Part shown: in pieces, positions 19,501 to 27,737 of the stretch | Position numbering within the stretch: the stretch's first letter is position 1 | Layout of the letters: each line of letters begins with the position of its first letter | NCBI RefSeq assembly: GCF_000513895.2 | Contig: NZ_CP165782.1 | Location: 3,086,501-3,150,500 of the forward strand | Direction: 5' to 3' | DNA from: Ensifer sp. WSM1721 | GTDB lineage: Bacteria > Pseudomonadota > Alphaproteobacteria > Rhizobiales > Rhizobiaceae | DNA length: 64,000 bases | Position numbers and translations under genes: made by a program | Notes under the pieces: generated by a model | The model's input: the letters and a program-made list of their open reading frames with translations, nothing else | Told to the model about the DNA's origin: nothing | The model's database searches: none

Positions 19501-19906
19501 GCTCCGGCCGCCCCTCTCCCTGCATGACGATCAGCAGAAGCTCCTCCTGCCACTCGAGGAGATCGGCGAGATAAAGCGTGCACTCGCCCTTCTTCGAACG
19601 CAGATTTCCGGCGCTGAGCAGGCGGCAGAGATGTCCCCAGCCTCGCCTGTTTTTTGGATAGGCAAGAATGTCCGGCGTGTCGTCGGTAAAGGATAGGCGG
19701 GCGCCCGGCTGGAAGGGAAAACCCTCCATCTTTGCCTTGGCATGGGCCCGGACGACGCCGGCCACACTGTTGCGATCGGCAATGCCGAGACCTGAAAGCC
19801 CGACCTTCTTGGCGAAGACGATCATCTCCTCGGCCGGCGCCGCTCCTTCGAGGAAGGAGAAATTCGTGCGTGCACCAAGCTCGTGGAAGACAGGATCCGC
19901 GCTCAT
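16553..19906 (-). CDS. dnaE2: Error-prone DNA polymerase DnaE2 (ImuC)
   Basis: 1117 residues from ATG 19906, which overlaps the imuB stop in ATGA. C-family polymerase of the alphaproteobacterial damage mutasome. An N-terminal PHP domain ([20 protein letters not shown], residues 5-24) is followed by the polymerase core with catalytic aspartates in [13 protein letters not shown], a helix-hairpin-helix part, and a C-terminal OB domain ([21 protein letters not shown]) without the clamp-binding tail of replicative DnaE1. Last gene of the LexA-controlled imuA-imuB-dnaE2 operon. Confidence 0.96.
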   Translation of the reverse strand: MSADPVFHELGARTNFSFLEGAAPAEEMIVFAKKVGLSGLGIADRNSVAGVVRAHAKAKMEGFPFQPGARLSFTDDTPDILAYPKNRRGWGHLCRLLSAGNLRSKKGECTLYLADLLEWQEELLLIVMQGEGRPEPETLGALLEKLREHAGNRLYLGMTPRYDGFDRHDFAVLATVARKHGIRLLATNDALYHDPHYRPLADVVTAIREHVTIASAGFLIQKNAERYLKGPKEMARLFSDYPEAIANTRQFFKRLAFSLDELSHQYPDENAEGETPAESLRRLVAEGAEIRYPHGVPEKVRRQIEYELELIHDKKYEPYFLTVHKLVKFARSEHILCQGRGSAANSSVCFCLGITDVDPQKFTLLFDRFLSRDRDEPPDIDVDFEHERREEVIQYIYRTYGREHAGLTAAVISYRSRSAGREVAKAFGLSEDVQSALVSSIWGWGTSPFTEEQARGAGLDAADPLTKRVLAYASLLMNFPRHLSQHVGGFVMTRDRLDEVVPIMNTAMPDRYMIEWDKDDLDQLKILKVDVLALGMLTCLAKAFKLLEAHYEEERILAEIYQDQQKAVYDMICRADTVGVFQIESRAQMSMLPRLQPREMYDLVIEVAIVRPGPIQGNMVHPYLKRREAQRERKEPVDYPSPELKVVLERTLGVPLFQEQAMQIAITAAGFSPSEADRLRRAMATFKRTGTIHTFERKMIEGMVANGYEREFAERCFNQIKGFGEYGFPESHAASFASLVYASSWFKTYYPDIFCAALLNSQPMGFYAPAQLVRDAREHGVKVLPVDINHSDWDALLEGEGLFNKDAVDPRHAEMREVIKSKKAVRLGFRLIKGLSQTDMEALVAHRGEGYRSVHDLWTRSGLTRSVLERLADADAFRSIGLDRRAALWAVKALDEQSAVERLPLFGGAGSADLQAEPAVTLPDMPAGEHVIHDYRYLTLSLKAHPVSFMREDFARMGILRNRDLARTATGKWVTVAGLVLVRQRPGSAKGVIFMTIEDETGIANIIVWEKTFQKYRPQVMGSRLVRVRGRLQSQSGVIHVVADHLEDITPMLGLLRKEARRFGANDRTDETLRPSADARDKKKLRQLRLGLSADAAPKGDAGSDVAEVMPRGRNFH

Positions 19907-21516
19907 GCGAAAACTCCGTGCATGAACCAGCGAGCCGTGGAAACCTCCCTTCCGTAAAGGCCTTCGCGGAACAGCCAGAAACGGCGGCCTTCCTGATCCT
20001 CGACCCGGAAATAATCGCGCGTCGGATGGGCCTCGCCATCGATCCACCACTCGGCGGCGATGCGCTCCGGTCCCTCGGCGCGGGCGACGCGATAGTGGGT
20101 CTTTCGCCAGTTGAAGCTGCGCGGGGCGCCGTCCGGCACTTCGGCTGTCGCCTCCACCCGTTCAGGATGTGCGAAAATCCGAAGCGGGCGGTTTTCAGGG
20201 ATGGCCTTGCCTTCAAGGGCGGAAGGCCTCATGGCCGCGGCCACGTCTCTCAAGGGTGCAAACCCGCCCGCCCGCTCCGGCAGGTGGCTTTCGAAAAGGG
20301 CTGCCTGCATCAGGCAATCCGGCCCGAAACGGGCGGAAACCTTGTCGATAAAGGCCGCCAGCGGCTGGCTTTCATCGGCAACGCCGGAAAAATCCTCTTG
20401 CGCCGGATCGAGCCTTTCGCTTCTGATGACCGCAAGCCTGAGGATTTCGAAGCCATATCCGGCATCGAGATCGTCATGGACCGCCTGCAATCGCTCGCGA
20501 AAGAGGGCGGCGATGCGATCGGCATCGTTCAAGGGCACGGCCGCATGTGCCCGAACGCGGAACACCCGGCCGTCGACACGAAACAGGAGGAGCTCGAAGA
20601 GCCGCCCGCCTTCGCCGTGTCGTTCCAGCGAGGAACGGACATCCTTGGCGAGATGCCGGGTCAATTCGAGTATGTATTCCTCATCCTGAAGCGGCTCTGC
20701 GAGCCGGCGCTCGGAGGAGAAACTCGGCACAGGCAGACGAGGAGAAAGAGGTTCGTCCTCAAGGCCTCTCGCCTGATCGAGCCTGAGGAGAAGGCAGGAG
20801 CCGAAACGGCGGGCGAGCGGCGCGCGCGGCGCTTCGAGAAGATCGCCCACCTCTTTCAACCCGACCCGTTCGAGCGCGGCCGCGGTTTCCGCCGGCAGAC
20901 GTAGCGCCGTGACCGGCAAGGGTGCAAGAACGCGGTCTGCGTCCTCGGGCGCGATGACGGCGTCCTTGCCGTAGCGGGCAGCCGCCCAGGAGAGGCCGGC
21001 GGAAGAGGAAACGGTCGCCCGCGCCTCGACGCCGAGCGAAAACAGCCGCGACAGAACATCGCTGACCAGCGCCTTCTCGCCGCCGTGGAGATGCGCGCAG
21101 CCGGTGATGTCGAGGAACAGGCCGTCCGTGCCGTCGAGTGCGACGAGCGGCGTATAGCGATCGCACCAATCCGCAAGCGCTTCCAGAAAGGCTTGATCCG
21201 CCGAAGGATCAGCGGCGATCACGTCGAGCGAGGGACACATGGCGCGGGCTTCCGCCGCTCCCTGGCCGCGCTTCAGGCCTATCCTCTCCGCAAGCGTATC
21301 AAGCGCGATGAGGCGCATGGCATTGTCGATCTTGGCGGCGAAGACGACGGGCGGATGGTCAGGACGCCCGCGCGAAAGCCACGAGGCGCCCCAACGGCTG
21401 CGCGCGACCCGATCGGCCGGCAGATGCGGGAAGTGGATCGACAGGATTCGCTGGCTTGTCGTCTGTCTGAAGAGCGGCGCTCCGGCGCTCGTCGAGGGGG
21501 TAGAAGCGGCGGTCAT
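19903..21516 (-). CDS. imuB: ImuB, Y-family polymerase-like mutasome protein
   Basis: 537 residues from ATG 21516. The fold begins at [20 protein letters not shown] about 20 residues in, so longer in-frame starts are unlikely. ImuB is a catalytically inactive Y-family homologue that links ImuA, DnaE2 and the beta clamp in translesion synthesis; the acidic catalytic residues of Pol IV are not present in the usual places. The start lies 158 bp inside the 3' end of imuA, a long overlap in different frames. Confidence 0.92.
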   Translation of the reverse strand: MTAASTPSTSAGAPLFRQTTSQRILSIHFPHLPADRVARSRWGASWLSRGRPDHPPVVFAAKIDNAMRLIALDTLAERIGLKRGQGAAEARAMCPSLDVIAADPSADQAFLEALADWCDRYTPLVALDGTDGLFLDITGCAHLHGGEKALVSDVLSRLFSLGVEARATVSSSAGLSWAAARYGKDAVIAPEDADRVLAPLPVTALRLPAETAAALERVGLKEVGDLLEAPRAPLARRFGSCLLLRLDQARGLEDEPLSPRLPVPSFSSERRLAEPLQDEEYILELTRHLAKDVRSSLERHGEGGRLFELLLFRVDGRVFRVRAHAAVPLNDADRIAALFRERLQAVHDDLDAGYGFEILRLAVIRSERLDPAQEDFSGVADESQPLAAFIDKVSARFGPDCLMQAALFESHLPERAGGFAPLRDVAAAMRPSALEGKAIPENRPLRIFAHPERVEATAEVPDGAPRSFNWRKTHYRVARAEGPERIAAEWWIDGEAHPTRDYFRVEDQEGRRFWLFREGLYGREVSTARWFMHGVFA

Positions 21517-22312
21517 GGGCGTTCCATTCCAGAAAGATGTCGAGAGGGGCGTAAGCCCTGCTTTTTTCGACAAGGAGGTGAAAGGCGGGATGGCCGATGC
21601 TGCCGCAAAGCACCGAACCATCGGGAAGAGGGCGTTCGCCGGCCGAGGCCGGCTTGACCTGGAACCGGAAGAAGGCGCTGCTCGCCTCCTCCTCGCCCGC
21701 TTGGCGGAAGACGAGGAGAGGCATACCGCCCGCCCGGGCCCTGACATGCAGGCGCCGGCTCTCGCTTAAGGCCAGACAGGCCGGATTGCCGCGGATTTCG
21801 AGAACTACCGCGGCGAAGACCGGCACCGAGAGTGCCGTCTCGGTGATCCAGAGCGCATCCTTGACCGTGCGCACCGAGACGAAGAGGAAGCGCTCGGCAT
21901 CGAGACCGTAGGACGCGAGCCCCGGCGCATAGGGATGGCCCGCTTCTTGGCAGGCAAGGGCCTGACTGATCCACAGAATCGGCGCCAGATGTCCCTTCTC
22001 CTTTTTCTCCCGCTGATAGAGCGCCGCAAGCGCCGCGACGAAACCGGCGGCCGCACCCGCATCGCGGGTTTCGGCATTGCGGATTTCCGTCATGCCCTCG
22101 AGCGGCAGCCCGCCCTTGAGGGCGTCATCGAGCTGCGGGACCCCTACGGGCAGGAGCTTGCGGCGGGAGGCCTCCTCCTTCTCGCCCCGAAAGCCGGCGG
22201 GGTCGGCCGCGCTCGCCGCCCGGACGCATCCCGGCAGTCTGCGGTCCTCGATCCGCGCAATGGTCTCGCGAAGGGAAAGAACGGTTTGCCGTTGCATGCC
22301 GTTCCCGGCCAT
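21359..22312 (-). CDS. imuA: ImuA, RecA-like mutasome protein
   Basis: 317 residues from ATG 22312, preceded by GGGGAG at 9 bp. The alternative ATG at 22339 sits inside the LexA box and has no ribosome site. The RecA/SulA-like part runs from LLPVGVPQLDDALKGGLPLEGMTEI (about residues 54-78) through LWISQALACQEAG to VLEIRGNPACLALSESRRLH. First gene of the SOS cassette imuA-imuB-dnaE2. Its last 50 or so codons overlap imuB. Confidence 0.9.
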   Translation of the reverse strand: MAGNGMQRQTVLSLRETIARIEDRRLPGCVRAASAADPAGFRGEKEEASRRKLLPVGVPQLDDALKGGLPLEGMTEIRNAETRDAGAAAGFVAALAALYQREKKEKGHLAPILWISQALACQEAGHPYAPGLASYGLDAERFLFVSVRTVKDALWITETALSVPVFAAVVLEIRGNPACLALSESRRLHVRARAGGMPLLVFRQAGEEEASSAFFRFQVKPASAGERPLPDGSVLCGSIGHPAFHLLVEKSRAYAPLDIFLEWNAHDRRFYPLDERRSAALQTDDKPANPVDPLPASAGRSGRAQPLGRLVAFARAS

Positions 22313-22333
22313 GACGGTCAACTCCCCACATTT

Positions 22334-22348
22334 GTTCATGTTATGTTC
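22334..22348 (-). promoter_or_regulatory. LexA-binding SOS box of imuA-imuB-dnaE2
   Basis: GTTCATGTTATGTTC is an exact match to the alphaproteobacterial SOS operator GTTC-N7-GTTC, a direct repeat rather than the palindrome of E. coli. It ends 22 bp before the imuA start codon. A possible -35 TTGACT (22375-22380, minus strand) stands upstream, so bound LexA would cover the start point of transcription. Confidence 0.9.
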
Positions 22349-22479
22349 TTATGGATTCCAGAGCTTGCCGGAAGAGTCAACAGCCAGGCACGAGAATTTA
22401 TTCCTCATCCTGCCCGGGCAAAATTCGACACTCGAAAAACAAAGGCAAAATCGCTATATGAGGGCAACAAGGAGTGCCC

Positions 22480-22914
22480 ATGGCCCGCATTGACCAGACC
22501 GATGATTGGCGGGAACGCCACGCACCGACGCTTTCCACATTCGAGCAGCTCGCGTTTGAAGCCTACAGCCATCTGCCTCAGGAATTCCGCAAGCTGACGA
22601 CGGATCTCATTATCGAAGTCGCCGATTTTCCGAGTGACGACGTCTTCGAAGACATGGCGCTCGAGACGCCCTTCGACCTGCTCGGCCTCTTCGAAGGCCG
22701 CGGCATCGGCGAACGCTTCACCATGGAGACCGGCGAGTTTCCGAACCGGATCACGCTCTATCGCCGCCCGATCCTGGATTACTGGGCGGAAAACGAGGAA
22801 ACGCTGGGCGACATCATCACCCATGTGCTGATCCACGAGATCGGCCACCATTTCGGCCTTTCCGACGACGACATGGAGCGGATCGAGGCGAGTGTGGAAC
22901 ACGTCGGCGGCTGA
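22480..22914 (+). CDS. Metallopeptidase family protein (zincin fold)
   Basis: 144 residues from ATG 22480, with AAGGAG 5 bp upstream. The zinc motif HEIGHHFGLSDDDMERIE stands near the C-terminus (HExxH followed by a third acidic ligand), as in the short cytosolic zincin family PF06262. No signal peptide. The family's substrate is unknown. Divergent from the imu operon, sharing the 167-bp region that holds the SOS box, but the spacing does not show that it is damage-regulated. Confidence 0.8.
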   Translation: MARIDQTDDWRERHAPTLSTFEQLAFEAYSHLPQEFRKLTTDLIIEVADFPSDDVFEDMALETPFDLLGLFEGRGIGERFTMETGEFPNRITLYRRPILDYWAENEETLGDIITHVLIHEIGHHFGLSDDDMERIEASVEHVGG

Positions 22915-22934
22915 AGCCGCTTCCGTCCGTATTT

Positions 22935-23073
22935 GCCCCTCATCCGGCCTGCCGGCCACCTTCTCCCCGCAAGCGGGGCGAAGGAGACTCGCGGCAATGC
23001 CCCGGCACAAAATCCCCTCTCCCCGCGCGCGGGGAGAGGGCTAGTCTTCGAGTTAAACCCGAGGAGAGGGGCA
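22935..23073 (+). repeat. CCCCTCATCCG-type intergenic repeat (copy 1, near complete)
   Basis: Begins GCCCCTCATCCGGCC, contains the stem TTCTCCCCGC/GCGGGGCGAA, then CTCTCCCCGCGCGCGGGGAGAG, and ends GAGGAGAGGGGCAG. Further copies or fragments occur at 10166, 25748, 38601, 47641/47811 and 62271. It fills the gap between two convergent genes and may act as a bidirectional transcript end. Confidence 0.7.
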
Positions 23074-23094
23074 GATCCCATTCATCAACGATCC

Positions 23095-23301
23095 CTACTG
23101 CTCCGACAGCTTCATGTCCGGATCGTAGTCCTTGCCCTCCACCTCCTTCACCACCGCCTGACCGCACTGCATATGCTGGGTATCGGCATTGAAGGCGTAG
23201 GTGGGCGAGCCGTGCAGCGTCCATCCCTGGTTCAAGGCCGCCGTCACCTTGTGGCAGAACGAAGCGTCGTCGGGACCGGTGAGAAAGCGATAGAGTTTCA
23301 A
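23095..23301 (-). CDS. DUF1737 domain-containing small protein
   Basis: 68 residues starting KLYRFLTGPDDASFCHKVTA, the DUF1737 pattern, with GWTLHGSPTYAFN in the middle. The TTG start overlaps the stop of the upstream CitE-like gene in TTGA, so translation is probably coupled. Function unknown; the domain often appears as a short stand-alone protein in Rhizobiales. Confidence 0.8.
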   Translation of the reverse strand: MKLYRFLTGPDDASFCHKVTAALNQGWTLHGSPTYAFNADTQHMQCGQAVVKEVEGKDYDPDMKLSEQ

Positions 23302-24203
23302 AGTTTTGCCTTTCGTTTTTCGATGATGTACGCCTTGGCGGCGAGCTTTACCGCCTGCTCGAAATGCAGTCGTTCGACCATACGGCCGTCAAGGTTGATC
23401 ACGCCCTTGCCCGCATTCTCCGGCAGCGCAAAAGCATCGATGATCGCCCGCGCCTCCTCGACCGCGGCCTCATCGATGCCGAAGCACCGGTTGGCCTCAT
23501 CGATCTGCGCCGGATGGATCAGCATCTTGCCGTCATAGCCCATCTCGCGCCCCTGCCGGCACTCCGCCTCGAGCCCCTCCTGATCGCGGAAATCGTTGAA
23601 GACCGCGTCGATGGCGTCGAGCCCGCTGCCGCGAGCGGCAAGGAGTATCTGCATCAGCCAAGGGATGAGATAGGTGCGGCCGGCAAGGGCTGGAACGCTC
23701 GTCTCCTTGCGAAGGTCGTTCAAGCCGACGACGAAGCAATCGAGCCTACCGCCGGAGGTGCGGCCAACCTCGGCGATCGCCGGCGCGTTGATGACCCCGC
23801 GCGGCGTCTCGATCATCGCCCAGAGCCTCAGGCTTTCCGGGGCGTCCTTTTCCGCAAGCCAGTCGAGCACGGCTTGGATATCGGCCGGGCTTTCCACCTT
23901 GGGCAAGAGGATCGCGTCGGGCTTCGCGGCAAGAGCGGCGGCGAGGTCCGCTTCGCCGAAGCCGGACCCCGCCGCGTTGACGCGGATGATCGCTTCGCCC
24001 TCTGGCCGGTTCCCGGCAAGGTGCCGGACGAGCGCATCGCGGGCCTCAGCCTTGCGTTCCGGCGAGACGGCATCCTCGAGGTCGAAGATCACGGCATCTG
24101 CCGCGAGATCGCGCACTTTGGCGAGCGCGCGCGGGTTGTCGGCCGGAACCGAGAGCACCGAACGGCGCAACCGCACGGGATGATGGTCGATCGCTCTTGT
24201 CAT
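23298..24203 (-). CDS. HpcH/HpaI aldolase/CitE-family CoA ester lyase
   Basis: 301 residues. CitE-like barrel: RRSVLSVPADNPRALAK at the N-terminus, VIFDLEDAVSPERKAEAR, RVNAAGSGFGEADL, ILLPKVESPADI, WAMIETPRGVINA (metal-binding Glu) and GKMLIHPAQIDEANRCF. Members split or form malyl-, citramalyl- or citryl-CoA. No citrate-lyase alpha or gamma subunit is nearby, so the substrate is more likely a malyl- or methylmalyl-type CoA ester; this is inference. Coupled to the DUF1737 gene downstream. Confidence 0.85.
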   Translation of the reverse strand: MTRAIDHHPVRLRRSVLSVPADNPRALAKVRDLAADAVIFDLEDAVSPERKAEARDALVRHLAGNRPEGEAIIRVNAAGSGFGEADLAAALAAKPDAILLPKVESPADIQAVLDWLAEKDAPESLRLWAMIETPRGVINAPAIAEVGRTSGGRLDCFVVGLNDLRKETSVPALAGRTYLIPWLMQILLAARGSGLDAIDAVFNDFRDQEGLEAECRQGREMGYDGKMLIHPAQIDEANRCFGIDEAAVEEARAIIDAFALPENAGKGVINLDGRMVERLHFEQAVKLAAKAYIIEKRKAKL

Positions 24204-24310
24204 GCCACCCGTTGTGCCCGCCTTTCAATTTTTGCGCAAGCGGACACGAATTGGCCCCTCTTGTAAGCCATCCATCCAGCACCCACATGCCCGATAGAAA
24301 GGTGACGATC

Positions 24311-24556
24311 ATGCAAAGCATCCGCTCTGTTCTCTTCACGGCCGTAGCCATCACAGTCACGCTCGTGGCCTTCGTCTTCACCGCCTCGCTCGCCCTGGCG
24401 CTCGCCGGCATCGCCGCCGTCGTCGCTATCGGCAGCGCGATCGCCGCAAAGTTCAACCGGCGGCCGGTGCATGTCCATGCCCGCACGAATCCGACCGGCG
24501 CTGAGCGCGAAATGCGGATCTGGAACGACGGGCGCGGCACGATCATCGATCTCTGA
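24311..24556 (+). CDS. Small predicted membrane protein, function unknown
   Basis: 81 residues from ATG 24311 (AAAGGTG 6 bp upstream); an ATG at 24287 would add 8 residues. One long hydrophobic region (VLFTAVAITVTLVAFVFTAS and on to IGSAIA, residues 5-45), then a polar tail with HVHARTNPTGAEREMRIWND. No family recognised. Divergent from the CitE-like gene. Confidence 0.65.
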   Translation: MQSIRSVLFTAVAITVTLVAFVFTASLALALAGIAAVVAIGSAIAAKFNRRPVHVHARTNPTGAEREMRIWNDGRGTIIDL

Positions 24557-24675
24557 GAGCAGGATGAGGAAAGGTGCGAGGCGGTTTTCGCCCGCATTCG
24601 GTTCCACCTTCGCGGCCTGCGGCCAGCGAAAGCAGATTCTCCTTCATTTCGGCGCAAAACTGATCTAAACGCTTT
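24557..24675 (+). repeat. Probable rhizobial palindromic repeat fragment
   Basis: The stretch GAGCAGGATGAGGAAAGGTG...GCGGTTTTCGCCCGC and the later CAAAACTGATCTAAACGC resemble a dispersed rhizobial intergenic repeat family known to me by pattern. No second copy of exactly this type is in the window, so the call is tentative. Confidence 0.3.
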
Positions 24676-24709
24676 TGCAATATTTCCGCTGAAATCGAAG
24701 GCCCAAGTC

Positions 24710-25315
24710 ATGGACAAGTTCGTCAAGCTCACCGGCGTTGCCGCCCCCCTGCCCGTCGTCAACATCGACACGGACATGATCATTCCGAAGGATTACCTGA
24801 AGACGATCAAGCGCACCGGTCTTGGCAAGGGCCTTTTCGCCGAAGCCCGCTACAACGAGGACGGCACGGCGAACCCGGATTTCGTTCTCAACAAGCCGGC
24901 CTACCAGAACGCCAAGATCCTCGTCGCCGGCGACAATTTCGGCTGCGGCTCCTCTCGCGAGCACGCGCCCTGGGCGCTCCTCGATTTCGGCATCCGCTGC
25001 GTCATCTCGACGTCCTTTGCGGACATCTTCTACAACAACTGTTTCAAGAACGGCATCCTGCCGATCGTCGTCAGCCAGGAGAACCTCGACAAGCTGATGG
25101 ACGACGCCAGCCGCGGCTCCAACGCCATCCTCACGGTCGATCTCGAAGCGCAGGAAATCACCGGCCCGGACGGCGGCTCAATCAAGTTCGAGATCGATGC
25201 CTTCAAGCGCCATTGCCTGCTGAACGGTCTTGACGACATCGGCCTGACGCTCGAAAAGGGCGGCGCCATCGACAATTTCGAGAAGGCAAACGCCACCTCA
25301 CGCCCCTGGGCCTGA
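24710..25315 (+). CDS. leuD: 3-isopropylmalate dehydratase small subunit
   Basis: 201 residues, usual length. Swivel-domain motifs: [17 protein letters not shown] (residues about 16-32) and [19 protein letters not shown]. With LeuC it isomerises 2- to 3-isopropylmalate in leucine synthesis. leuC lies 25 kb away on the other strand (50548-51957), so the two subunits are made from separate transcripts. Followed after 8 bp by a RidA gene. Confidence 0.96.
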   Translation: MDKFVKLTGVAAPLPVVNIDTDMIIPKDYLKTIKRTGLGKGLFAEARYNEDGTANPDFVLNKPAYQNAKILVAGDNFGCGSSREHAPWALLDFGIRCVISTSFADIFYNNCFKNGILPIVVSQENLDKLMDDASRGSNAILTVDLEAQEITGPDGGSIKFEIDAFKRHCLLNGLDDIGLTLEKGGAIDNFEKANATSRPWA

Positions 25316-25323
25316 GCCGGCGG

Positions 25324-25707
25324 ATGACGCTGAAGCGCATCTCCTCCGGTTCGCCCTTTGAAAAGACGGCAGGCTATTCGCGTGCCGTCGTCAAGGGCGA
25401 CTGGTGCTTCGTCTCCGGCACCACCGGTTACGACTACGCCACCATGATCATGCCGGAGACGGTGGAGGAACAGGCGCGCAACTGCCTGAGGACGATCGAG
25501 GGTGCACTGAGAGAAGCGGGCTTCTCGCTCTCCGATGTCGTGCGCAACCACTATTACGTCACCGATGCGAGCTTCGCCGATCGGGTCTTCCCGATCTTCG
25601 GAGAGGTCTTCGGCGATATCCGCCCGGCCGCCACCATGATCGTCTGCGATCTCATCCGCCCGGAAATGTTGATCGAAATCGAGGTCACGGCGTTCCGGGG
25701 TTCTTAG
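25324..25707 (+). CDS. RidA family protein
   Basis: 127 residues, complete Rid fold: GSPFEKTAGYSRAVVKGDWC, ETVEEQARNCLRTIEGALRE, VVRNHYYVTD and ATMIVCDLIRPEMLIEIEVTA. RidA proteins hydrolyse reactive enamine/imine intermediates from PLP enzymes. The conserved Arg near the C-terminus of true RidA (here CDLIRPEM) is present. Probably cotranscribed with leuD (8-bp gap), consistent with protection of branched-chain amino acid metabolism. Confidence 0.88.
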   Translation: MTLKRISSGSPFEKTAGYSRAVVKGDWCFVSGTTGYDYATMIMPETVEEQARNCLRTIEGALREAGFSLSDVVRNHYYVTDASFADRVFPIFGEVFGDIRPAATMIVCDLIRPEMLIEIEVTAFRGS

Positions 25708-25747
25708 CCGGAACACCGATTCAAGGACAAATCGCAGCCACGAGTTT

Positions 25748-25863
25748 CCCCTCACCCTATCCCTCTCCCCGCGAGCGGAGAGAGGGGGGCTTGAGAGGGC
25801 GCCGCGAGTCCCCTTCGCCCCGCATGCCGGGAGAAGGTGGCCGGCAGGCCGGATGAGGGGCAA
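25748..25863 (-). repeat. CCCCTCATCCG-type intergenic repeat (copy 2, inverted)
   Basis: Mirror arrangement of the copy at 22935: it starts CCCCTCACCC, has CTCTCCCCGCGAGCGGAGAGAG, and ends GGAGAAGGTGGCCGGCAG followed by GCCGGATGAGGGGCA. It lies between two convergent genes. Confidence 0.7.
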
Positions 25864-25894
25864 TGGCGACGGAACGCGAGGCCGGCGCGGCTCC

Positions 25895-26689
25895 TCAGCC
25901 GATCAGCAGCGCATCGTCGTCGAGCGTCTGGCCGCGGATGCGGCGGAACATAGCGATCAGATCCTCGACCTGCAGCGTCTTGCGGCTGTCGCCGGCGACG
26001 TCGAGCACGATCTCGCCGCCGTGCAGCATGACGGTGCGATGGCCGAAGTCGAGCGCCTGGCGCATCGAATGCGTCACCATCAGCGTCGTCAGCTTGCGTT
26101 CCGAGACAATCTTCTGCGTGAGATTCATGATGAACTCGGCCATGCCCGGGTCGAGCGCCGCGGTGTGTTCGTCGAGCAGCAGCACTTCGGAACCGGCGAG
26201 CGTCGCCATCACCAGCGAGACCGCCTGGCGCTGACCGCCCGAAAGCAGATCCATACGGTCGCGCATGCGGTTTTCGAGGCCGAGATTGAGCTCGGCGATG
26301 CGCTCGCGGAAAAGTTCGCGCCGCCTCGATCCGAGTGCCGGCGTCAGGCCGCGGCTCTCGCCGCGCCTGGCGGCAAGCGCCAGGTTCTCCTCGATCGAGA
26401 GGGCGCCGCAACTGCCGGCGAGCGGATCTTGAAAGACGCGGGCGACGAGGCCGGCGCGGGCGGCCGTACCCTTGCGCGTCACGTCCGTGCTGCCGATCGT
26501 CACGCGGCCGCCGCTCGGCAACACATCGCCGGCGAGCACACCGAGCAGCGTCGACTTGCCGGCGCCGTTCGAACCGATCACGGTGACGAAGGAACCTTCC
26601 TCGATCGTCAGGCTGACGCCGTTCAGCGCCTGTTTCTGCAGCGGCGTGCCCTTGCCGAAGATGACCTGGATGTTCTCGAGCTTGATCAT
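25895..26689 (-). CDS. ABC transporter ATP-binding protein (TrpZ-like)
   Basis: 264 residues from ATG 26689, overlapping the permease stop as ATGA. Walker A IGSNGAGKS, signature LSGGQRQA and Walker B VLLLDEHTAALDPG are intact; the H-loop histidine is in MVTHSMRQAL. Cytoplasmic ATPase of the importer formed with the permease and the binding protein upstream. Confidence 0.92.
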   Translation of the reverse strand: MIKLENIQVIFGKGTPLQKQALNGVSLTIEEGSFVTVIGSNGAGKSTLLGVLAGDVLPSGGRVTIGSTDVTRKGTAARAGLVARVFQDPLAGSCGALSIEENLALAARRGESRGLTPALGSRRRELFRERIAELNLGLENRMRDRMDLLSGGQRQAVSLVMATLAGSEVLLLDEHTAALDPGMAEFIMNLTQKIVSERKLTTLMVTHSMRQALDFGHRTVMLHGGEIVLDVAGDSRKTLQVEDLIAMFRRIRGQTLDDDALLIG

Positions 26690-27564
26690 GCGGCACCTCT
26701 GCGGCGCAGACGGGGGAGGATGAGCGCGACGGTGACGAGCACCGCGGTCACGAAATTGAGGTCGGAGGCCTGCAGGCCGAGCGTGTCGGTCGAGAGCGCC
26801 ACCTGAATGGCGATGCGATAGAGGATCGATCCGAACACGCAGCCGACAAGCGCAATGAGGATGCCGCGCGCGCCGAAAAGCGTCTCGCCGATGATGACGG
26901 CGGCGAGCCCGACGACGATGGTGCCGACGCCCGAGGTCACGTCGGCAAAGCCGTTGGTCTGGGCAAAGAGCGCGCCGCCGAAAGCGACGAGCGCGTTGGA
27001 GATCGCCATGCCGAGATAGATCTGCCGGCTGGTATCGACGCCTTGCGCCCGCGCCATGCGTGCATTGGCACCGGTCGCCCGCATCGCGAGCCCCGCGTCG
27101 CTTTCGAGGAAGCGCCAGACGAGGACGACGGCGACGAGCACCAGAATGCCGACGAAAAGCGGCCGCACGTAAAAGTCCCGCAAACCGAGGCCATAGAAGG
27201 GCGAAAGCATCGTATCGGCATTGATTAGCGCGACGTTCGGCTTGCCCATGACGCGAAGGTTGACGGAGAAGAGTGCAATCATCGTCAGGATCGAGGCAAG
27301 CAGGTTCAGGATCTTGAACCTGACGTTCAGAAGCGCCGTGACAATGCCCGCGGTCGCCCCGGCGACCATTGCCACCGCTGCGGCGAGCCATGGGTCTAGG
27401 CCGGCGATGATCAGCACCGCGGTAACGGCGGCGCCGAGCGGAAACGACCCGTCGACGGTCAGGTCGGGAAAATCGAGCACCCGGAAAGCGAGAAACACGC
27501 CGACGGCGACGAAGGCATAGACGAGCCCCAGTTCCACGGCTCCCCAGAAAGCGATTTGACTCAA
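26686..27564 (-). CDS. ABC transporter permease (TrpY-like)
   Basis: 292 residues from TTG 27564 with GAGGA 9 bp upstream. Eight or more hydrophobic segments; the family phrase VLDFPDLTVDGSFPLGAAV is near residue 30 and NLLASILTMIALFSVNLRVMGKPN in the middle, as in permeases paired with DUF534 binding proteins. Coupled to the ATPase gene by a 4-bp overlap and 173 bp downstream of the binding-protein gene, with a hairpin in between. Confidence 0.9.
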   Translation of the reverse strand: MSQIAFWGAVELGLVYAFVAVGVFLAFRVLDFPDLTVDGSFPLGAAVTAVLIIAGLDPWLAAAVAMVAGATAGIVTALLNVRFKILNLLASILTMIALFSVNLRVMGKPNVALINADTMLSPFYGLGLRDFYVRPLFVGILVLVAVVLVWRFLESDAGLAMRATGANARMARAQGVDTSRQIYLGMAISNALVAFGGALFAQTNGFADVTSGVGTIVVGLAAVIIGETLFGARGILIALVGCVFGSILYRIAIQVALSTDTLGLQASDLNFVTAVLVTVALILPRLRRRGAA

Positions 27565-27673
27565 CGCCGGTAGTCCTCTTCTCCGATGCTCCGCAGGCTC
27601 AAGACGCACGCGGAACACGCATTCTGAAGTTGGCGCGGGATGCGCACTTTCCTCATCCCGCTCGATAAGCGAA

Positions 27674-27698
27674 CCGCCCCCGTATGGAACGGGGGCGG
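27674..27698 (-). promoter_or_regulatory. Perfect stem-loop between binding-protein and permease genes
   Basis: CCGCCCCCGT (27674-27683) and ACGGGGGCGG (27689-27698) form a 10-bp stem with a 5-base loop. No run of T follows on the transcribed strand, so it is not a standard terminator; a stem here usually protects the upstream message and lowers expression of permease and ATPase relative to the binding protein. Confidence 0.6.
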
Positions 27699-27737
27699 CA
27701 AAAAGGCAACAAACTCTGGTTCGAAAGGCCGTAGTTG

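Noticed and set aside
17342..19696. A 784-codon open frame antisense to dnaE2
   Set aside because: High-GC shadow frame; no recognisable domain, and dnaE2 on the other strand is fully conserved with catalytic motifs.
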